A stretch of 64,000 bases of DNA from positions 1 through 64,000 of the forward strand of contig NZ_JAKCFI010000010.1 of NCBI RefSeq assembly GCF_021412625.1, read 5' to 3'. The translations under genes and the position numbers were made by a program. Below, piece after piece: positions 61,157-64,000 of the stretch. The notes under the pieces are model-generated. The model did no database searches. It had not been told where the DNA came from and saw nothing but the letters and a program-made list of their open reading frames with translations. Numbering within the stretch: position 1 is the stretch's first letter; the number at the start of each line of letters is the position of its first letter. The DNA is from Myxococcus stipitatus (GTDB taxonomy: Bacteria > Myxococcota > Myxococcia > Myxococcales > Myxococcaceae).

Positions 61157-62635
61157 TCAGTGCAGCCAGGTGGAGACCTGGCCGCCGCGGTGGATGGGGC
61201 GCGTGTCCAGCTCCTCCCAGCCCACGGCGTAGCGCTCGCCGTGCGCGCGTAGGAAGGCATCGAGCGCCTCGAGCGGGAGGCGCTCCCGCGTGGAGTGGCG
61301 GGCGGGCAGCGCCCGCTTGAGGGCGGGGTGGTAGCGCACGAGGGTGGCGAAGTCGCGCGGGTAGGCGCTCGGGTCCACGCCCAGCAGCGCCGCGCGCTCC
61401 ATGGCGCGTGAGAGCAGGCCGCGCCAGCGCTCCAGGGAGGCCAGGTTGATGGACTCCACGCCGTGCGGGTAGAGCATCAGGTACAGCGCGTCCCAGGGCT
61501 CGGAGGCGTCCAGGTACTGCTCGAGCGCGCGCGCCGAGGACTCCTGGCCGCGCGCGAGCCAGAAGGGGATGACGCCGGTGCGCAGGGCCCACCAGGGCTC
61601 CATGAGGATGAAGGACTCCACCAGCAGCTGGCGCGTGGGGAGGTCGCGGGCCCGGTACCAGTGCCGGTACAGGTCGGCGACGAGGGGGCTGAGGGCCTCC
61701 GGCTCCGGGTAGACGATGCGGCGCAGGCGCCAGCGCCTCTGGCGGGCCAGGCGGGCCAGGTCGTCGAGGAGCGCGGGCTCGAAGCCCCACTCCGCCTCCG
61801 GGCTGTCGCCGTCGAAGGTGGGGGAGGGCCAGCGTGGGAAGTCGGAGCCCTGGCGGCGCAGGAAGTCCCGCACGCGGGGGCCGCCGTGGAGCAGCTCCAG
61901 GGGCGTCGCGCCGCCGGGCGAGCCGTGCTGGAAGACGTGGTGCGCGCCCAGCCGCAGCGTGGGCCAGCGCAGGGTGCATTCGGAGACGAAGAGGGTGGCG
62001 CCGGGCTCCAGGCTCTCCTCGAGGAAGTGGCGGTAGGCGGCGCCCAGGCGTCGACGCTTGAGGTGGAGGCGGCAGACGCCGCGCAGGAGGAGCCGGTCCT
62101 GGTCGGCGTCGTGGAGGTGGTGCAGCTGCAGGTCGGGCTGGGCCCGCAGCAGCGCGCGGGCGGGCTCGGTGGCGAAGGAGAGGTCGGCGAGCGGCTCGTC
62201 GAGCGGGACACGGCCGCCGTGGCGCAGGGAGAGGCGCAGCGTCTGGGGCAGCCAGGGGATGCCGAGCGCGGCGCACAGGTGGACGAGCGCGCCGTTGGAC
62301 GCGCCGACGACGGCCGCGGGGTAGCGTCCGCGCGGGTAGCGGCCGACGACCCAGCGCGCGTGGGCCTCCGCGTCGAAGCGGGGCAGGGTGCGCGGTGGGA
62401 GGGCCTCGGCCATGGCGCTGCGCAGGAAGGCCGCCTCGCGCAGCGGGACGGAGAGGCGGTTGACCGCGGGCAGCAGCGCCTCGAAGACGGGGCTGGCGCG
62501 AGGGTGCGCGCCCAGCGCGGGGAAGTCCCGCCCGTGGAGGAAGCGGGCGAGCGCGCGCAGCATGGCGGACGCGGCGTCCAGGTCCGCGACGAAGCGACGC
62601 GCGTTCAAGGCCGCCCTCCGGGTGTGCAAGCCCAT
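61157..62635 (-). CDS. Hypothetical protein with a possible alpha/beta-hydrolase elbow
   Basis: This 492-residue soluble protein has a GASNG sequence at about residue 110 in a strand-turn-helix setting (YPAAVVGASNGALVHL), which resembles a nucleophile elbow. No matching oxyanion or acid motif is obvious. Trp-, Arg- and His-rich segments follow (LVADLYRHWYRARD, ILMEPWWALRTG). A GGGGGAG ribosome binding site supports the ATG at 62635. Its stop is 6 bases from a convergent stop. No family is recognised. Confidence 0.75.
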   Translation of the reverse strand: MGLHTRRAALNARRFVADLDAASAMLRALARFLHGRDFPALGAHPRASPVFEALLPAVNRLSVPLREAAFLRSAMAEALPPRTLPRFDAEAHARWVVGRYPRGRYPAAVVGASNGALVHLCAALGIPWLPQTLRLSLRHGGRVPLDEPLADLSFATEPARALLRAQPDLQLHHLHDADQDRLLLRGVCRLHLKRRRLGAAYRHFLEESLEPGATLFVSECTLRWPTLRLGAHHVFQHGSPGGATPLELLHGGPRVRDFLRRQGSDFPRWPSPTFDGDSPEAEWGFEPALLDDLARLARQRRWRLRRIVYPEPEALSPLVADLYRHWYRARDLPTRQLLVESFILMEPWWALRTGVIPFWLARGQESSARALEQYLDASEPWDALYLMLYPHGVESINLASLERWRGLLSRAMERAALLGVDPSAYPRDFATLVRYHPALKRALPARHSTRERLPLEALDAFLRAHGERYAVGWEELDTRPIHRGGQVSTWLH

Positions 62636-62745
62636 GTCCACTCCCCCGGTCGCGCGGGCGACCGTCAGGAAGGTAGACCTCGGCGGACACCCGGGCAGGC
62701 ACCGCTCGTCCGCCCGCCCGCCCCTGGACATGGCGGGCGTGGCGC

Positions 62746-63762
62746 TCAGGCCGCGTGGCGGGTCAGGGCCTGCGTCACGTGCTCGCTCAGGAACTGGAAG
62801 GCGTCGGCGCGCTGACGGGCCGGGGACGTGACGACGACCTCTCCGAGCCCCGCGCGGTAGAGCAGGTCGAGCGTGGCCTCATGTCCTTCGAGCCGGGCGG
62901 AGATCAACAGCTGCGCGGCACGCAGGGACTGCGCCACCGCGGGTTCGACCCCGGGGCGGCTCCTGCCTTGAATCACGGCCTCCTGGGCCCGCCCGAGTCT
63001 CGTGGACCGCGAGGCCGGAGGTCCGCGCCGGGCGCGCTCCAGTTCGTTCAGGGCGTAGACGAGGCAGACCTCGGGAGGCGCGCGCTGGATGCCGGCGTAG
63101 GTCTCCGACAGCCACGTGTCCACCTCCCGCGCGGTGAGCGCGCGGGCCACGAGCAGCAAGCGCACCGCGCTGTAGTGGACGTTGTCGGGGTCCAACCGCG
63201 ATGCGCGTTGGATGGCGTCCCAGGCCGCGCGAGGCCGGCTTCGGGCCTGCTCGAGGCGACAGGTGGACCACCAGAGTCCGGGCGTGCCGGGGAACCGGCC
63301 GCGCAACGCCTCCAGTTCGCGGAGGTATCGCTGCTGTTCCCGACCCTGGAGGAGCTCCACGCTCGCGGAGGCCCGGGCGACGCGAGGCGACTTGCGCAGC
63401 GCGCTCACGAAGGCCGCCACCAGCCGCAGATAGCGGGGCCTGAGCCGGGTGAGCATCGGCTCCGTCACGTCGTCTGGCAGGGCCCGCGCCTCGTCGAGCA
63501 CCTGCCCCCAGGCCCTGGCGGCCAGGGTCGGGTCCCGACCCTCCACGAGACAGGCGCATTGCTCGACGGCGGAGGCGAGCCGCGCGTGAGCCGAGGGGTG
63601 CTCCAGCGCCTGGAGCGCGCGGGCCTCGGCGCGGGCCGCGTCATGGAGCAGGACGAGCGCGTCGAAGGCGCGCTCCTCTCCGCCCTCGGCCAGGAGCGCG
63701 GTGGCGCGGAGCTTGAGCTTCCCGGCTTCGCCCACTCCGAGCTGGTATCGCTCCGACGTCAT
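62746..63762 (-). CDS. Hypothetical helical-repeat protein
   Basis: This 338-residue, mostly helical protein has TPR-like segments (AWDAIQRASRLDPDNVHYSAVRLLL near 195-220). It has no signal peptide and no catalytic motif. The ATG overlaps the stop of the upstream gene by 4 bp, so it is co-translated with it. Function unknown. Confidence 0.75.
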   Translation of the reverse strand: MTSERYQLGVGEAGKLKLRATALLAEGGEERAFDALVLLHDAARAEARALQALEHPSAHARLASAVEQCACLVEGRDPTLAARAWGQVLDEARALPDDVTEPMLTRLRPRYLRLVAAFVSALRKSPRVARASASVELLQGREQQRYLRELEALRGRFPGTPGLWWSTCRLEQARSRPRAAWDAIQRASRLDPDNVHYSAVRLLLVARALTAREVDTWLSETYAGIQRAPPEVCLVYALNELERARRGPPASRSTRLGRAQEAVIQGRSRPGVEPAVAQSLRAAQLLISARLEGHEATLDLLYRAGLGEVVVTSPARQRADAFQFLSEHVTQALTRHAA

Positions 63763-64000
63763 GGCTTCACCTTAGCCATGACGGAGACGCGGGGCGAGGC
63801 ACACCAGAGGGACAGGTGGGCCTCGAGGATGTCCGAGCGCTCCCTCAGGACACCCTGCTTGCCGGGGTCCTCCCTGGACGCGTCTCCGGTACGGAGGACG
63901 TTCAGCGCCGCGAGTCCTCCCCGGCTTCGTCCGGCGACCTCCACGCCCCGCAGGGCGCCGGGCGTCACGTCCAGGAGCAGGTCCGGTGGAAGGCCCTTGC
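63759..64000 (-). CDS. C-terminal part of a gene running off the window
   Basis: Only the last 79 codons are inside the window; the frame stays open to the right edge. The visible part (LLLDVTPGALRGVEV, LRERSDILEAHLSLW) shows no recognised domain. Its stop overlaps the next gene's ATG, so the two form an operon. Confidence 0.6.
   Translation of the reverse strand, partial: KGLPPDLLLDVTPGALRGVEVAGRSRGGLAALNVLRTGDASREDPGKQGVLRERSDILEAHLSLWCASPRVSVMAKVKP

Overview
The window is very GC-rich, has strong third-position G/C bias and looks like a myxobacterial (Myxococcaceae-type) chromosome. The reasons are the myxobacterial carotenoid operon ending in carA/carH, a retron with a myxobacterial-style reverse transcriptase, long RCC1, HEAT and RHS proteins, lipoproteins and Cys-rich secreted proteins, and many ATGA/GTGA stop-start overlaps. 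No rRNA, tRNA, CRISPR array or insertion sequence was seen. No stretch over about 300 bases lacks a gene.

Layout. 1-6009: the 3' part of a large FG-GAP/RHS secreted protein with a possible toxin tip, then a small membrane protein. 6019-8094: a TetR regulator and a membrane-anchored metallophosphoesterase. 8339-12706: a lipoprotein made almost entirely of 28 RCC1 repeats. 12758-18726: a leftward block of a HEAT-repeat protein fused to a degenerate aldo/keto-reductase domain, a retron (msr-msd plus reverse transcriptase with NAxxH, YADD and VTG motifs), and a TIGR02996/leucine-rich-repeat protein whose start overlaps the RT stop. 18762-22855: small hypothetical proteins, an Fes-like esterase, a TIGR01777 epimerase and a YtfJ-like secreted protein.

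22872-34816: a light- and B12-responsive carotenoid operon. It begins with a promoter overlaid by five tandem 11-bp repeats (a CarA/CarH-type operator) and runs crtE-crtI-crtB-mvaA-small ORF-crtD-crtC-glycosyltransferase-crtYc-crtYd-acyltransferase-carA-carH. Nearly every junction is a 4-8 bp overlap. The HMG-CoA reductase and the 63-codon ORF between crtB and crtD are additions to the arrangement I know from Myxococcus xanthus.

34829-40167: a BNR-type propeller and a tandem family of three lipoproteins with a ChaN/TraB-like domain, the third a decayed pseudogene. 40350-49802: an APC permease, a glutamine synthetase family enzyme with paired 11-bp repeats upstream, an alpha/beta hydrolase, a large protein with a papain-like Cys-His-Asp pattern, a thaumatin-like Cys-rich protein and a glycosyltransferase-like protein. 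49855-56654: a leftward kynurenine-degradation operon (2-aminomuconate semialdehyde dehydrogenase, 2-aminomuconate deaminase, 3-hydroxyanthranilate dioxygenase, ACMS decarboxylase, kynureninase, kynurenine monooxygenase, an SDR protein). A 4-oxalocrotonate decarboxylase-type gene at 60365 could supply the next step. The rest holds a GAF histidine kinase, an SDR enzyme, an outer-membrane beta-barrel and myxobacterial hypotheticals, with a gene running off the right edge.
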